Positions 1-6,212 of a stretch of 6,714 bases of DNA are shown piece after piece. This stretch comes from Sulfitobacter sp. GTDB lineage: Bacteria; Pseudomonadota; Alphaproteobacteria; Rhodobacterales; Rhodobacteraceae. Below the pieces are notes generated by a model. That model ran no database searches. It had not been told where the DNA came from and worked only from the letters and a program-made list of their open reading frames with translations. Made by a program: the position numbers and the translations under genes. The DNA lies in the NCBI GenBank assembly GCA_024636405.1, contig JAGXHC010000236.1, positions 1 through 6,714 on the forward strand, read 5' to 3'. How positions within the stretch are numbered: position 1 is the first letter of the stretch; each line of letters opens with the position of its first letter.

Positions 1-726
1 CTCGGACGTAGAGCCGATTGCGACTGTTCCGTCCCCGTGGGGAACGATGTGCACACCCCCTGCGAAAAGCTGCGGCAGGCCGCGCGCATCGTATCCGAGC
101 AAAGCCGCCTGACCTTTCACACCCGCACCCATGGAGCGGTGATGCGCGCGCGTCAGCGCCTCCAGCCCAGCCACGCCCGTTGCCCAAAGCACCTGTCCTT
201 TGTCCCGGCCTTCGCGCCTGATTTCAACGCCTTTTGCCGCCAGCCCGCGCACCAACGCATCACAGGCGCGTCGGGGATGGATCAGCGCAGAGAGTGTATC
301 ACGCACAATCCATCCAGATGGACTTAGCGGTTCCCAAGCTGCACCATGCGATTGTATCACTTCCCATTGGGCGGCGTCGCCCCACAGGTCATGGGCAGTC
401 TGCGCGCGGGTCCGCGCCAGGTCCAACGCCTTGCTATCAGTCAACGGCTGCAAGCGACCTGTGCGGGCATAACCCGCGTCGCCGCCTCCAGTTGCCTCGA
501 CCAGCGCCCAGAACCCTGATGCCATCAGCAGGCTTTGCAGTTGAAACGCCTTCTTTGGGTTCCATTTTTCCGGCACATGCGGGGCCAGTGCACCGACGAT
601 GCCGCCACTGCTGCCTGCGGCGGGGCCGTGCGGGTCGATGACCTGTACGGTCGCGCCACGTGCGGCGCAGACCCAGGCAATGGACAGGCCGAATATACCT
701 GCGCCGCGTATTGTCACGTCGACCAT
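1..726 (-). CDS. FAD-dependent oxidoreductase (DAO family), MnmC oxidase-domain-like; N-terminal part, cut by window edge
   Basis: The frame is open from an ATG at 726-724 to base 1, giving 242 residues with no stop, so the C-terminus lies outside the window. Residues 4-31 form a Rossmann dinucleotide-binding unit with GAGIFG at 8-13 and an acidic residue, D31, ending the second strand. A glycine/serine-rich segment, SSGGIVGALAPH at 39-50, resembles the flavin-contact loop of DAO-fold enzymes such as ThiO and the C-terminal oxidase domain of E. coli MnmC. GTVAIGSTSE at 233-242 fits the later conserved FAD-side motif of the family. The start is supported by AAGGA (737-733) six bases upstream. 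No signal peptide is seen, so it is probably cytoplasmic. It is divergent from mnmD, so a role in the cmnm5(s2)U to nm5(s2)U step of tRNA wobble modification is plausible. That role is an inference: a glycine oxidase or other D-amino-acid oxidase-like enzyme is not excluded by the visible half. Confidence 0.85.
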   Translation of the reverse strand, partial: MVDVTIRGAGIFGLSIAWVCAARGATVQVIDPHGPAAGSSGGIVGALAPHVPEKWNPKKAFQLQSLLMASGFWALVEATGGGDAGYARTGRLQPLTDSKALDLARTRAQTAHDLWGDAAQWEVIQSHGAAWEPLSPSGWIVRDTLSALIHPRRACDALVRGLAAKGVEIRREGRDKGQVLWATGVAGLEALTRAHHRSMGAGVKGQAALLGYDARGLPQLFAGGVHIVPHGDGTVAIGSTSE

Positions 727-786
727 TGCCAATCCTTGTGCCTTTGCTCAGTGTCCGGCAGAAATCCGACCTTATAGGCCATCAAC
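727..786. promoter_or_regulatory. 60-bp divergent intergenic region between the FAD oxidoreductase and mnmD
   Basis: This short spacer must carry signals for both flanking genes. The minus-strand gene has a clear ribosome-binding site, AAGGA at 737-733. The only A/T-rich core is CCTTATAGG at 770-778. It reads TTATAG on the plus strand and TATAAG on the minus strand and could act as a -10 element in either direction. I see no good -35 partner at 16-18 bp for either gene, so a precise promoter call is not justified. If TTATAG is the -10 for mnmD, its transcript would begin only a few bases before the GTG start, making it nearly leaderless. Confidence 0.3.
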
Positions 787-1458
787 GTGCAGAACCAGAC
801 AGCTCAGATCGAATGGCGTGACGGTGGGGTGCCTGTCTCAACCCAGTTCGACGATCCCTACTTTAGTCTTGATGACGGTTTGGCGGAAACCGGTCACGTA
901 TTTATGGCCGGAAATGACCTGCCGGAGCGGTTTGACGATGGTTTTGAGATTGCTGAACTGGGGTTTGGGACTGGCCTGAACCTGCTGGTCGCCTGGGATG
1001 CCTTTGCGCGTGCCGGCGTTGCGGGCAGGCTGCATTTCACCAGCTTTGAGGCCTTTCCGCTTTCAAAGGACGACATGGGAAAGGCGCATCAGGCTTTCCC
1101 GGTATTTGGGGGGCGGCGCGACATGTTGCTGGCGGCCTGGGCGCCAGAAGGCGGGCGGATTGATCTGCCTGGCCTGCGCGCAGAGATCATCATTGGCGAC
1201 GCGCGCCAGACATTGCCGTGCTGGAACGGTCAGGCGGATGCCTGGTTTCTTGACGGCTTTTCTCCCGCCAAAAACCCGGAATTGTGGAACCCCGCATTGA
1301 TGCAGCAGGTCGCGCAGCATACCAAAGTCGGCGGCACGGCGGCGACATATACGGCGGCCGGATTTGTGCGGTGGGGGCTTCAGGATGCGGGGTTCGCGGT
1401 AACGCGGGTGCCGGGATATGGTCGTAAGCGGCATATGACACGGGCGAGGCTGATCTGA
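787..1458 (+). CDS. mnmD: MnmD, tRNA (5-methylaminomethyl-2-thiouridine)(34)-methyltransferase (DUF752 family), stand-alone
   Basis: This 223-residue protein corresponds to the methyltransferase domain that forms the N-terminal half of E. coli MnmC. It uses S-adenosylmethionine to methylate nm5(s2)U34 to mnm5(s2)U34 in tRNAs decoding two-codon boxes. Family hallmarks in order: IEWRDGG at 8-14; the substrate-side block DDPYFSLDDGLAET at 22-35; SAM motif I, ELGFGTGLN, at 57-65; acidic motif II ending at E88; GDARQTLP at 137-144; and the catalytic-region signature DAWFLDGFSPAKNPELW at 151-167. The C-terminus (about 180-223) is the usual GFAVTRVPGYGRKR-type end. The start is GTG; no in-frame ATG precedes the conserved block, and the next methionine is residue 40. 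Only a minimal AGG (776-778) lies upstream, eight bases from the start. Its stop overlaps the start of the next gene by one base. The oxidase half is not fused; the divergent FAD protein is the natural candidate for it. Confidence 0.93.
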   Translation: MQNQTAQIEWRDGGVPVSTQFDDPYFSLDDGLAETGHVFMAGNDLPERFDDGFEIAELGFGTGLNLLVAWDAFARAGVAGRLHFTSFEAFPLSKDDMGKAHQAFPVFGGRRDMLLAAWAPEGGRIDLPGLRAEIIIGDARQTLPCWNGQADAWFLDGFSPAKNPELWNPALMQQVAQHTKVGGTAATYTAAGFVRWGLQDAGFAVTRVPGYGRKRHMTRARLI

Positions 1459-2327
1459 TGGCACAAACCAACAACGTCCGGCTGGGCATCATGCTGATGA
1501 TCGTTACGACCTTCGTCTTTGCTGTGCAGGATGGGCTGTCGCGGCATCTGGCGGCAGAATACAATGTGCTGATGGTGGTGATGATCCGCTACTGGTTTTT
1601 CGCGGCCTTCGTGATCACCATTGCAAGGCGGCGTGCGGGGGGCATCCGGGCGGCCGCGAAAACGGCGCAACCAATATTGCAAGGGTTGCGCGGCCTCCTG
1701 CTGGCAGCCGAGATTTGTGTGATGGTGGTCGCGTTCACCGTCCTGGGTCTGGTGGAGAGCCATGCGGTGTTCACCTGCTATCCGCTGCTGGTAGCGGCGC
1801 TTTCGGGACCTGTTCTGGGCGAAAAGGTCGGATGGCGGCGCTGGTCGGCCATCGGAGTCGGCTTCATTGGTGTTCTGATCGTGTTGCAACCGGGCATGTC
1901 GGTGTTTGACCCTGCCGCCGCGATCCCGCTTTTGGCGGCGGCGATGTTTGCGGTTTACGGACTGCTCACGCGCTACGTCGCACGGCAGGATACGACGGCA
2001 ACCAGCTTTTTCTGGACCGGGATGACGGGCGCGGTTGCAATGACCTGTGCGGGTGTGTGGTTCTGGGAACCGATGATCGCGAGCGACTGGATATTCATGG
2101 CAATGCTATGTCTCACCGGGGTCACGGGCCATTGGCTTTTGATCCGGTGCTACGAGGTGGCAGAAGCCAGCGCCGTACAGCCTTTTGCCTATCTGCAACT
2201 GGTGTTTGCCGTGGCGATCGGCATCTCTGTGTTTGGCGAAACGGTGCGCACGAACGTGGCCGTCGGGGCGGTGTTGATCGTGGCGGCGGGGCTATTCACG
2301 TTTTGGCGCGAACGTCAGCAAAGTTGA
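1458..2327 (+). CDS. DMT superfamily (EamA) transporter, probable inner-membrane metabolite exporter
   Basis: The 289-residue protein is almost entirely hydrophobic, with about ten predicted membrane helices arranged as two EamA repeats (roughly residues 8-138 and 150-285). This is the standard architecture and length for the 10-TMS drug/metabolite transporter family. The first helix reads LGIMLMIVTTFVFAVQDGLS. Each repeat ends with the typical pattern of a GE motif (LGEK in repeat one, FGET in repeat two) followed by a final helix ([30 protein letters not shown]). The substrate cannot be told from sequence; relatives export amino acids, nucleobases or other small metabolites. The ATG shares its A with the mnmD stop (TGATG at 1456-1460), and a GAGG site (1446-1449) lies eight bases upstream, so co-transcription and translational coupling with mnmD are likely. 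The last 36 bases overlap the end of the opposing slt gene. A functional link to tRNA modification is not implied. Confidence 0.9.
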   Translation: MAQTNNVRLGIMLMIVTTFVFAVQDGLSRHLAAEYNVLMVVMIRYWFFAAFVITIARRRAGGIRAAAKTAQPILQGLRGLLLAAEICVMVVAFTVLGLVESHAVFTCYPLLVAALSGPVLGEKVGWRRWSAIGVGFIGVLIVLQPGMSVFDPAAAIPLLAAAMFAVYGLLTRYVARQDTTATSFFWTGMTGAVAMTCAGVWFWEPMIASDWIFMAMLCLTGVTGHWLLIRCYEVAEASAVQPFAYLQLVFAVAIGISVFGETVRTNVAVGAVLIVAAGLFTFWRERQQS

Positions 2328-4256
2328 GCCGATCAGTTCCTTTGAAAATGGTATCGGGAGCGGGTCCTTGCCCAGTCTGGCGCGGTACACGGGCAAGCTT
2401 TCGGTCACGCGCATGATGTAGTTCTGGGTCTCGCGGAACGGCACCATTTCCACCCAATCCACAATGTCGATCTCACCCTTTCGGGGATCGCCGTATGCCT
2501 TGATCCATTGGTTCGGACGGCCCGGTCCGGCGTTATACGCGGCGGCAATCATCGCGACGTTGCCACCGAAACGGCCGGCCATCTGCGACAGATAGGTCGC
2601 ACCAAGGCGCGCGTTGTAGTCGGGGTCGGCGGTCAGGCGGTCGGTGGTGTGCAGGCTGCTGATCCCCAGATCGCGGGCCACATCGCGCGCAGTGCCCGGC
2701 ATGACCTGCATCAATCCGCGCGCGCCGACACTGCTTTGGACCACGGGGTCAAATTCGCTTTCGCGGCGCGCGATGGAAAGGGTCATTTCCGGCGCCATCG
2801 GCAGGTCCATTTCCGTCAGTGAATGCAGTGGATAATATGGCGCGGGTATCGTCAGGCCGCGGCGCGCGGCGCGTTTGCCGATCATCACGGCAAGATGCGG
2901 CTGACCGATGTCAATCGCCGCCTGCCCAAGCAGTGCAAGATCGTCTGGCAAAAGCTGATCCGCGAGGTGGGTCCAGAATACTTCGGCCAAAGCCAATTCA
3001 CCCGACGCCTGCAGCAGCAATCCCGCTTCGAACAGGGGCGCTTGTGCCAGCGGTGCGGTGCGCCAGTCCGTCAAGGGTGCTTGACCGGCAAGGCTTGTGT
3101 CAAAGGGCAATCCGGCCCGCTCGGCCGCCAGAAGTCCGTAAAATGCCGTCTGGTACTTCGCGCCCTTGGCATAGGCCTTTGCCGCGCCTTCTGCGTCGCC
3201 CATCGCCTCGAGGGCGCGGCCCTGCCAGTACCCGGCGCGGCCCTGACTGATGGGGGATTCAACTTCACTGTCGTGCGCCTTGAAATGACCCAGGGCAGTG
3301 GCGGGATCCTTGAGAAACCGCAGCGCGAGATATCCCGACAGCCATTCCAGGTCAGCAAAGTCAGAGCCACCAGACAGGAAATGCTGCGACGCCATCTTGT
3401 AAGCAAGCTTTGGATCGCCAGAGCGCATTTCACCCCGTGCCAGGGCGCGACGACGATTGCCCCAGGCAGCAGGCTGTCCAAGCGCCTCTGCACTGGTGGA
3501 ACGCGCCAGCATCAAAGCCTTGGCATCATTGGCCAACCCCTTGCGAATGCGCCATTCGAAACGGTCGTGTTGAAGGCCCGCGTCATCGCTGAGGTTGGAC
3601 GGGACCGCTTTTATCCGCGCATCAACGTTGCTTGCGCGCGTTTGCAGGGCTATGCGGGCCTCGGCGAGCGCGACGTGCCCCTTGTCTACCAGATCAAACA
3701 TTTGCCGCGCATCGCCGTGTTCGCGCTGCCATAGCATTTCATCAAGCCGTGCAACGTGATGGGTCTTGAGCAGGCTGGCATAATCTTTGACAAACAGCGC
3801 CTGCGAGGTCGCGTTCATCGGCATCGTGCGCCATGTCAGCACGACATTCACTTCGGCTTCGCCTACGCGGTCTGCGCGCATCAGCGCCGCCGCATGCGCC
3901 AGCACACCGCGCGGCGTCTGGGGTGCGACATTTTCAAAGAATGCAAGGACCGTGGCGTCGTCCTGTTCGGCTACGTTCTCTTCGTTTCTACGACGCATGT
4001 AGGTTTCGCCGGGCCAGTCGGGACGCCGGGCCAGAAACGCGCTCAGGTCATGAACACTGCCCCCGCCTGCGCGCAGGCGGTGCCATTCAATGACGTCTTC
4101 CGCCGCCGCGCCATCCCGCGCAGCAATCCGCGCGGCGCTGGTCCAATTGCCGGAACGCATGGCATCCAGCGCCCAGCCAAGCGGGCGCGGGCGCTCTGCC
4201 GATGCAGGCAAGGCGAAGGCAAAAACCAGCAGCAAAGCGGTCAGGACGCGTGTCAT
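2292..4256 (-). CDS. slt: Soluble lytic murein transglycosylase (Slt70-like), periplasmic
   Basis: With the chosen start the protein has 654 residues, close to E. coli Slt70 (645 with its signal). It cleaves the MurNAc-GlcNAc bond of peptidoglycan, leaving 1,6-anhydro-MurNAc ends. Residues 1-20 ([20 protein letters not shown]) are a classical Sec signal peptide with an AxA cleavage site before ERPRP. Residues about 25-450 are alpha-helical and Ala/Leu-rich, as in the Slt superhelical ring (U) domain, although the repeats are divergent. The catalytic SLT domain follows: ARRESEFDP with the predicted catalytic glutamate E499, [13 protein letters not shown] at 511-523, and [13 protein letters not shown] at 572-584, then an ETQNYIMRV segment near the C-terminus. 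The ATG at 4256 has GGGAA nine bases upstream. Alternatives are an ATG at 4265 and one at 4292 with AGGA eight bases upstream, but both add acidic residues before the hydrophobic core. It is divergent from dapA and overlaps the transporter tail by 36 bp. Confidence 0.93.
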   Translation of the reverse strand: MTRVLTALLLVFAFALPASAERPRPLGWALDAMRSGNWTSAARIAARDGAAAEDVIEWHRLRAGGGSVHDLSAFLARRPDWPGETYMRRRNEENVAEQDDATVLAFFENVAPQTPRGVLAHAAALMRADRVGEAEVNVVLTWRTMPMNATSQALFVKDYASLLKTHHVARLDEMLWQREHGDARQMFDLVDKGHVALAEARIALQTRASNVDARIKAVPSNLSDDAGLQHDRFEWRIRKGLANDAKALMLARSTSAEALGQPAAWGNRRRALARGEMRSGDPKLAYKMASQHFLSGGSDFADLEWLSGYLALRFLKDPATALGHFKAHDSEVESPISQGRAGYWQGRALEAMGDAEGAAKAYAKGAKYQTAFYGLLAAERAGLPFDTSLAGQAPLTDWRTAPLAQAPLFEAGLLLQASGELALAEVFWTHLADQLLPDDLALLGQAAIDIGQPHLAVMIGKRAARRGLTIPAPYYPLHSLTEMDLPMAPEMTLSIARRESEFDPVVQSSVGARGLMQVMPGTARDVARDLGISSLHTTDRLTADPDYNARLGATYLSQMAGRFGGNVAMIAAAYNAGPGRPNQWIKAYGDPRKGEIDIVDWVEMVPFRETQNYIMRVTESLPVYRARLGKDPLPIPFSKELIGSTLLTFAPKRE

Positions 4257-4294
4257 CACTTGCATTTCCCACGGATCAGAGGCTAGAGCCATGC

Positions 4295-4322
4295 AACATA
4301 TCCTATTGGCGGCCGCAATCAA
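4295..4322 (-). promoter_or_regulatory. Candidate sigma-70-type promoter for slt
   Basis: On the minus strand TTGATT (4322-4317) is followed after 16 bases by TATGTT (4300-4295), a fair match to -35 and -10 consensus hexamers. Transcription would start near 4288, leaving a leader of about 30 bases before the ATG at 4256. Such a start site would exclude the upstream ATG at 4292 and so supports the shorter Slt reading frame. This is pattern matching only. The 8-bp palindrome GCGGCCGC (4309-4316) falls in the spacer and is probably incidental. No comparably good promoter for dapA was found in the rest of this intergenic region (4323-4398). Confidence 0.35.
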
Positions 4323-4385
4323 TTCACGTTGCCTTCAGCGGAAAAAGACCACTCGGGCCGCTGATCGTCGGCCAGCACAAGTTAA

Positions 4386-4391
4386 AAGGAG
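4386..4391 (+). promoter_or_regulatory. Ribosome-binding site of dapA
   Basis: AAGGAG lies seven bases before the ATG at 4399. It is the strongest Shine-Dalgarno match in the window and fixes the dapA start. The reading frame stays open upstream to beyond 4090, but those codons run antisense to slt and have no homology to DapA. Confidence 0.85.
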
Positions 4392-4398
4392 CGTGCAC

Positions 4399-5274
4399 AT
4401 GTTCAAAGGCTCAATGCCTGCCCTCGTCACGCCGTTTCGGAACGGCAAGCTTGATCTGGCGACGCTGAAGAAACTGGTGGAATGGCACATCGCCGAAGGT
4501 TCGGCAGGGTTGGTGCCTGTGGGCACGACGGGCGAATCCCCGACGCTGAGCCATGCGGAGCACGAGAAAGTCGTTGAAGAAGTGGTCAAGGCCGTCGCGG
4601 GCCGAATTCCGGTGATCGCAGGCGCAGGATCAAACAACACATCTGAGAGTATCCGGCTGGCGCAGCACGCGCAAAAGGTTGGGGCGGACGGTGTTCTGGT
4701 GGTGACGCCCTACTACAACAAACCGACGCAGGCAGGGCTGATTGCGCACTTTCAGGCAGTGCACGACTGTTGTGACCTGCCGATCATCATCTACAATATT
4801 CCGGGTCGCTCAGTAGTGGACATGCTGCCAGCTACGATGGGCGAGTTGTCCAAACTGCCGCGTATTGTCGGCGTCAAGGATGCCACTGGCGATTTGGCGC
4901 GGGTCTGCGACCAGCGATTGACCTGTGGGACGGATTTCATCCAGTTGTCCGGCGAAGATGCAACGGCGCATGGCTTTAACGCGCAAGGCGGCGTGGGCTG
5001 CATTTCGGTGACGGCCAATGTCGCACCCGGCATGCTCTCGCGGATGCAGGCGGCCTGTACGGCGGGAGATTACGCCACAGCGCTTGAAATACAGGACCGG
5101 CTGATGCCGCTGCACAAGGCGATCTTTACTGAACCGGGGCTGGTGGGCGTAAAATACGCGATGTCTCAGCTTGATCTTTGTTCAGACGAGGTGCGGCTGC
5201 CGCTGACCGGTCTGACGGACGCGACCAAGGCAAAGGTTACCGACGCAATGCGGTATGCGGGTTTGATGAATTAA
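4399..5274 (+). CDS. dapA: 4-hydroxy-tetrahydrodipicolinate synthase
   Basis: The 291-residue protein matches the family's usual length. It condenses pyruvate with L-aspartate semialdehyde, the first committed step of the diaminopimelate/lysine pathway, in the cytoplasm. The TIM-barrel motifs are intact: GTTGES at 42-47 (T43/T44 equivalent to E. coli T44/T45), VTPYYNKP at 102-109, and YNIPGR at 132-137 with catalytic Y132 and carboxylate-binding R137. The Schiff-base lysine is K160 in GVKDATGDL. Residues aligning with the E. coli lysine feedback site are largely kept (H52, H55, N79, E83, Y105), although P48 replaces an alanine, so lysine inhibition is plausible but untested. The start at 4399 is set by AAGGAG seven bases upstream and by the family N-terminus ([13 protein letters not shown]). 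It is divergent from slt. The convergent soeC begins 30 bp after its stop, separated by a hairpin. A related aldolase of the DapA/NAL superfamily is unlikely given the motif match. Confidence 0.96.
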   Translation: MFKGSMPALVTPFRNGKLDLATLKKLVEWHIAEGSAGLVPVGTTGESPTLSHAEHEKVVEEVVKAVAGRIPVIAGAGSNNTSESIRLAQHAQKVGADGVLVVTPYYNKPTQAGLIAHFQAVHDCCDLPIIIYNIPGRSVVDMLPATMGELSKLPRIVGVKDATGDLARVCDQRLTCGTDFIQLSGEDATAHGFNAQGGVGCISVTANVAPGMLSRMQAACTAGDYATALEIQDRLMPLHKAIFTEPGLVGVKYAMSQLDLCSDEVRLPLTGLTDATKAKVTDAMRYAGLMN

Positions 5275-5284
5275 ATGCCGCGGT

Positions 5285-5303
5285 GGTGGGGTGGAACCCC
5301 ACC
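5285..5303. terminator. Perfect 8-bp inverted repeat between convergent dapA and soeC; possible bidirectional terminator or dispersed palindrome
   Basis: GGTGGGGT (5285-5292), a GGA loop, and ACCCCACC (5296-5303) form a perfect GC-rich stem. It starts 11 bases after the dapA stop and ends directly against the soeC stop codon, filling most of the 29-bp gap. No run of T follows on the plus strand; on the minus strand the nearest T-rich bases (TTTAATT) come about ten bases later, so it is not a canonical intrinsic terminator. From general knowledge, G-rich palindromes of this GGTGGGGT-TCC-ACCCCACC type recur after genes in many proteobacterial genomes, so it may be one copy of such a repeat. Confidence 0.55.
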
Positions 5304-6212
5304 CTACGGAATGGACGCAAGCGGTGTGGATGTCCGCGGCAATCGTTTGCCGTAATAAAGGCCGACGACGTGCTCCGCTTCGGCAAAGAACAACCATCGA
5401 GCGGTAAGTACGCCGAAGGTATGTGACAAGACTGCGACCAGCGCAAACAGGTGGTGGAACGGCAGCAGCAGCAGCACGATCGGTAGCAAAGTCATCAACG
5501 TCATGGCAATAATGCGCAGCTTCAGACTGTGCTTGCGGCCGATGACAAAGACGAATTCCCGCAGCAGATAGTTGGAGCCTGTGTGCGGCGGCTCGAACGC
5601 GCGCACGGTTCCGATGTCGCCCAGCCGGGTCGCGCTGGCCATATCTGTGCCGGAAGATCCAAATGCGCGATCGCCGATGATCCACGCCGCAAGCTGAATC
5701 ACCCCCGCCAACAAGATGAGAATTATCGCCCATGTGACCTGACCCGCCAGCAACGCGCCGCCCGCGATGCAGAGCGACAGAAAGTTTGCGGGGGTCAGTG
5801 GGCTATGCCAACGCGGCACCGTCTTCATCTGGGTGTAGATCATTGAGGTCGTAAAGACGGTGCCAAGTGACAGCAGCGCACCGATGAGACCCAATGGCCA
5901 CCAACGTGCGCCGAAAAACACCAGCCCGGCCCCGTAAAGCGCCATCACTCCGAGCGCCAATACCGCACACCAGCCTTCGCGCGACAGCCAGCTTGTGCGC
6001 CATTGGGTGAACGCCTTGAGCGCGCGTTCAGGGTGGCCAAGATGGAAGGTTGAGGAAATCAACCCCCCCACGGCCAACAGATATGCGATGGCAAAGAAGG
6101 CAAAGGCGCTCCAGCCTGAAACGGCGGGAATGCCGATACCAAGCCAGATCAGCAGTCCAAAACCCAGACCCGAAAACGTGCTGAAGAAAATGACGGACGG
6201 GGCCGGATGCAT
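5304..6212 (-). CDS. soeC: DmsC/SoeC-family membrane anchor subunit, probable sulfite dehydrogenase SoeC
   Basis: The 302-residue protein has about eight hydrophobic segments and belongs to the DmsC family of quinone-reactive membrane anchors, which bind no heme by themselves. Family signatures visible: STFHLGHPERA at 54-64 and SWLSREGW at 74-81, followed by a run of helices and a late GSNYLLREFVF segment. Its role is to hold the cytoplasmic or periplasmic molybdoenzyme and iron-sulfur subunits at the inner membrane and exchange electrons with quinone. The ATG shares one base with the soeB stop (TGATG), and GGAG (6224-6221) sits eight bases upstream, so the two are translated from one message. 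The gene order (Fe-S subunit then anchor) fits both dmsABC and soeABC. SoeABC, a cytoplasm-facing sulfite dehydrogenase known from purple sulfur bacteria and roseobacters, is favoured by the taxon and by the sequence style of the partner. DMSO/TMAO reductase remains possible until the catalytic subunit is seen. Confidence 0.82.
   Translation of the reverse strand: MHPAPSVIFFSTFSGLGFGLLIWLGIGIPAVSGWSAFAFFAIAYLLAVGGLISSTFHLGHPERALKAFTQWRTSWLSREGWCAVLALGVMALYGAGLVFFGARWWPLGLIGALLSLGTVFTTSMIYTQMKTVPRWHSPLTPANFLSLCIAGGALLAGQVTWAIILILLAGVIQLAAWIIGDRAFGSSGTDMASATRLGDIGTVRAFEPPHTGSNYLLREFVFVIGRKHSLKLRIIAMTLMTLLPIVLLLLPFHHLFALVAVLSHTFGVLTARWLFFAEAEHVVGLYYGKRLPRTSTPLASIP

Noticed and set aside
234..641. 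Plus-strand frame of about 135 codons at the left end
   Set aside because: Antisense to the FAD oxidoreductase, whose frame shows clear Rossmann and FAD motifs; the plus-strand product is Arg/Pro/His-rich and unrecognisable.
1380..1889. Minus-strand frame of about 170 codons opposite the mnmD end and the transporter start
   Set aside because: His/Gln/Arg-rich shadow composition opposite two well-supported genes, with no family motif.
2823..3734. Open reading frame of about 300 codons on the plus strand inside slt
   Set aside because: It lies wholly antisense to slt, is rich in Arg/Gln/Cys as expected of a shadow frame in GC-rich DNA, has no recognisable domain, and has no ribosome-binding site of note.
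4309..4316. 8-bp palindrome GCGGCCGC in the slt-dapA spacer as a possible operator
   Set aside because: Short GC-only palindromes are expected by chance in such DNA and no repeat copy is present nearby.
4329..4357. TTGCCT as a -35 element for dapA
   Set aside because: The hexamer 17 bp downstream is CTCGGG, which does not resemble a -10 element.
4090..4398. Possible 103-residue N-terminal extension of DapA
   Set aside because: The upstream in-frame codons are antisense to slt and the spacer; the ATG at 4399 has a strong AAGGAG and gives the normal family length.
5182..5733. Minus-strand frame of about 180 codons across the dapA end and soeC
   Set aside because: It overlaps soeC in another frame and dapA antisense, shows no domain, and would read through the hairpin.
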